DNA of 64,000 nt from DCFW01 sp963790715 (lineage in GTDB: Bacteria > Bacteroidota > Bacteroidia > Bacteroidales > Bacteroidaceae): the NCBI GenBank assembly GCA_963790715.1, contig CAWBPN010000018.1:806001-870000 (forward strand). Direction: 5' to 3'. Of this stretch, positions 62,416-64,000 are shown piece after piece. The translations under genes were made by a program, and so were the position numbers. The notes below the pieces were generated by a model. That model did not search any database. It was given only the letters and a program-made list of their open reading frames with translations, and was not told where the DNA came from. The first letter of the stretch is position 1. The number at the start of each line of letters is the position of its first letter.

Positions 62416-64000
62416 TTAATATCCTGGATTCTGCTCAATATCGGATTGATTAAGATCTATAGCGGATTGAGGTATCGGGCGTAATGTTTTGTATTTGCCG
62501 TCAGGTCCCTTCATCGCTGATTCGAGTACACCATCCTCATTGTACTTTGTAACATATTCAACTAATTTATGAGTACGCTTCAAATCAGTCCAACGAACGT
62601 ATTCACCGGCTAATTCTCGTGCGCGTTCATCTAAAATAAAGTCTATATTGATGTCACTGGGAGATACTGTCATTTGAGTCGTATATCCTGAACGAATTGT
62701 TCCGGGACGTTTACGAAGTGCATTTATCATATCAGCCGCATCCTTTGTATCACCCATCTTGAGATAGGCCTCAGCTGCAATAAGATATGCTTCTCCCAAA
62801 CGAGCCACAACAACATCGTGCATACTGCATTTAGTACTTCGGTTTGCTATAGAACTTGCGGAATAGTCATCGAACTTCTTTATACAAGCAACTCCATAAT
62901 CTTGTGAGCGACGATCTTTATAAGTTGCCGCTTGTCCTGTAGAAGGAGCCAACCCTCCATCTGCAATGGTTTTGCTGATTAATGCATTTTTCTTAATTCC
63001 ATAAGGGTCATCGGCTTTCCATGCAGCAATATCATCGTCTGTCGCCCAAGTCGGGGCATAATAATAAGATATCGAAGATGTTGTCGGAGAAGTATAATAA
63101 TCAAAATAATTTTGATGAAATTCAAGCATAAAAGTCTGTTCCAGTCGAGCATCTCCACGAGTATATAACTGTTGCAATCGAAGAGATGGTGCAAAATTAC
63201 CATCAATAGCTTTATTTAGAGGTTTTTCCGATCCTCCTAAATATGATCCGAACTGAGCTTGCTGGCAAGAACCGTCATTTACCGGATCTGCCACTGAAGC
63301 GGCACTAAATTGAACACTCAGAAAGATTTCATTATTTTCTTCATTGGATACATCAAATGCATTATTAATCGAAATTGATGGAACTTCACTATTAATCGCT
63401 ATCAAAGCATATTTTGCTGCATTTTTAAAATCAGTAGGTTCTGCAATATTATCTTCTTGCGACTCATATCCAGTTCCATCTAGCCACCCACGGGTTAGAT
63501 AGGCTTTAGCAAGATAAAATGCGGCCGCACGTTTATTAACACGTCCTACACCTGAAGCTGATCTTTCCAACAAATGTGAATCAGATGATTCCAAATAAGT
63601 AAATTCACTGATAATAAATTTATACACTTCAGATAAACTAGTGCGTGGGAGACTCATTATAGCAGAATTAAACATTGTTGTATTTAATGACACAGATCCG
63701 AATTGTTGCACTAGTTGAAAATAATACCAAGCACGAATAAAACGAGCCTCATCAATATATTGAGAACGTACAGTGGAACTTTCGGATGTTTCACCATAAC
63801 TAATTACGCTATTTGCAAGCTGAATACCTTTAAAACAATCTGAATAAAATGTTTTGATAGTAGAATTATCCGCGGTAAATGTATATTGCCCCATAACCAC
63901 ACCTTGTGATTTACCATCAGCATAGATATCTGTTCCGGCAACAAATAATTCCGGTTGCGCATTATATAATGTACGTAATGATGAATACATAGAATTTGCA
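62416..64000 (-). CDS. SusD/RagB-family outer membrane glycan-binding lipoprotein (cut by window end)
   Basis: The frame stays open through the window edge, so the N-terminus with the lipobox is missing; the 528 or so visible residues are most of the protein. SusD features are clear: EARFIRAWYYFQLVQQFGSV, a TPR-like helical region with KRAAAFYLAKAYLTRGW, RLGEAYLIAAEAYLKMGD and the C-terminal FILDERARELAGEYVRWTDLKRTH ending in QNPGY. SusD proteins hold glycans at the cell surface for a SusC TonB-dependent porin, whose gene should lie just outside the window. With the GH43-GH28 gene it marks a pectin-type utilisation locus. Confidence 0.95.
   Translation of the reverse strand, partial: ANSMYSSLRTLYNAQPELFVAGTDIYADGKSQGVVMGQYTFTADNSTIKTFYSDCFKGIQLANSVISYGETSESSTVRSQYIDEARFIRAWYYFQLVQQFGSVSLNTTMFNSAIMSLPRTSLSEVYKFIISEFTYLESSDSHLLERSASGVGRVNKRAAAFYLAKAYLTRGWLDGTGYESQEDNIAEPTDFKNAAKYALIAINSEVPSISINNAFDVSNEENNEIFLSVQFSAASVADPVNDGSCQQAQFGSYLGGSEKPLNKAIDGNFAPSLRLQQLYTRGDARLEQTFMLEFHQNYFDYYTSPTTSSISYYYAPTWATDDDIAAWKADDPYGIKKNALISKTIADGGLAPSTGQAATYKDRRSQDYGVACIKKFDDYSASSIANRSTKCSMHDVVVARLGEAYLIAAEAYLKMGDTKDAADMINALRKRPGTIRSGYTTQMTVSPSDINIDFILDERARELAGEYVRWTDLKRTHKLVEYVTKYNEDGVLESAMKGPDGKYKTLRPIPQSAIDLNQSDIEQNPGY

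Overview
The window reads as chromosomal DNA of a Bacteroidales member (Bacteroidota), possibly Prevotellaceae-like, though the family level is inference. The signs are: SusD/RagB protein, GH97, GH3 and GH43-GH28 enzymes, OMP_b-brl_3-type outer membrane barrel, DUF2723 and DUF3098 proteins, a run ftsX-DUF3098-uppP-truB-queA-folK, AT-rich intergenic DNA without Shine-Dalgarno motifs, and many -7 boxes of the Bacteroidota type TAnnTTTG placed 20-90 bases before genes. No rRNA, tRNA, CRISPR array, intact IS or prophage was seen.

Layout. 1-3.4 kb: end of a MATE transporter and a secreted GH3 glucosidase, closed by strong terminators. 3.46-3.68 kb: a 22-bp-periodic, 220-bp palindromic array. 3.7-10.3 kb (minus): DUF2723 membrane glycosyltransferase-like protein, polysaccharide deacetylase and QueG; then a zinc/manganese-type ABC ATPase and lipoprotein receptor with no permease. 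10.5-17.4 kb (minus): cysE, THUMP methyltransferase, dipeptidyl peptidase, purD, DUF6427 operon. 17.5 kb: a second 22-bp-periodic array, then a radical SAM gene. 18.6-22.9 kb (minus): leuS-yitT-rdgB. 23-27.3 kb (minus): outer membrane barrel with LytTR-type two-component pair. 27.5-30.4 kb (minus): kduI-kduD-DUF4861, the intracellular end of pectin/uronate use. 30.6-38 kb: HAD phosphatase, miaB, CoA-transferase, dacB, nadB. 38.2-47.6 kb (plus): GH97, then a nine-gene housekeeping run ending in a phosphotransacylase and an Acg-like nitroreductase.

47.6-58.7 kb is an export and resistance region: two complete EmrAB-TolC-type tripartite pumps facing each other, with two AraC-family regulators and a small membrane protein. 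Several promoters here carry 21-bp-spaced direct repeats, the spacing expected for AraC half-sites. 58.7-59.5 kb is a scar with the remnant of a winged-helix protein. 59.5-64 kb (minus) is the start of a pectin utilisation locus: SusD (cut by the window edge) followed by a two-enzyme fusion, GH43 plus GH28. Its products would feed uronates toward the KduI/KduD operon 30 kb away.

The least explained signals are the two 22-bp arrays, the AraC-type repeats with a possible leader peptide ahead of pump 1, the permease-less metal ABC pair and a perfect 14-bp hairpin inside folK. All family names come from reading motifs; no database search was run.
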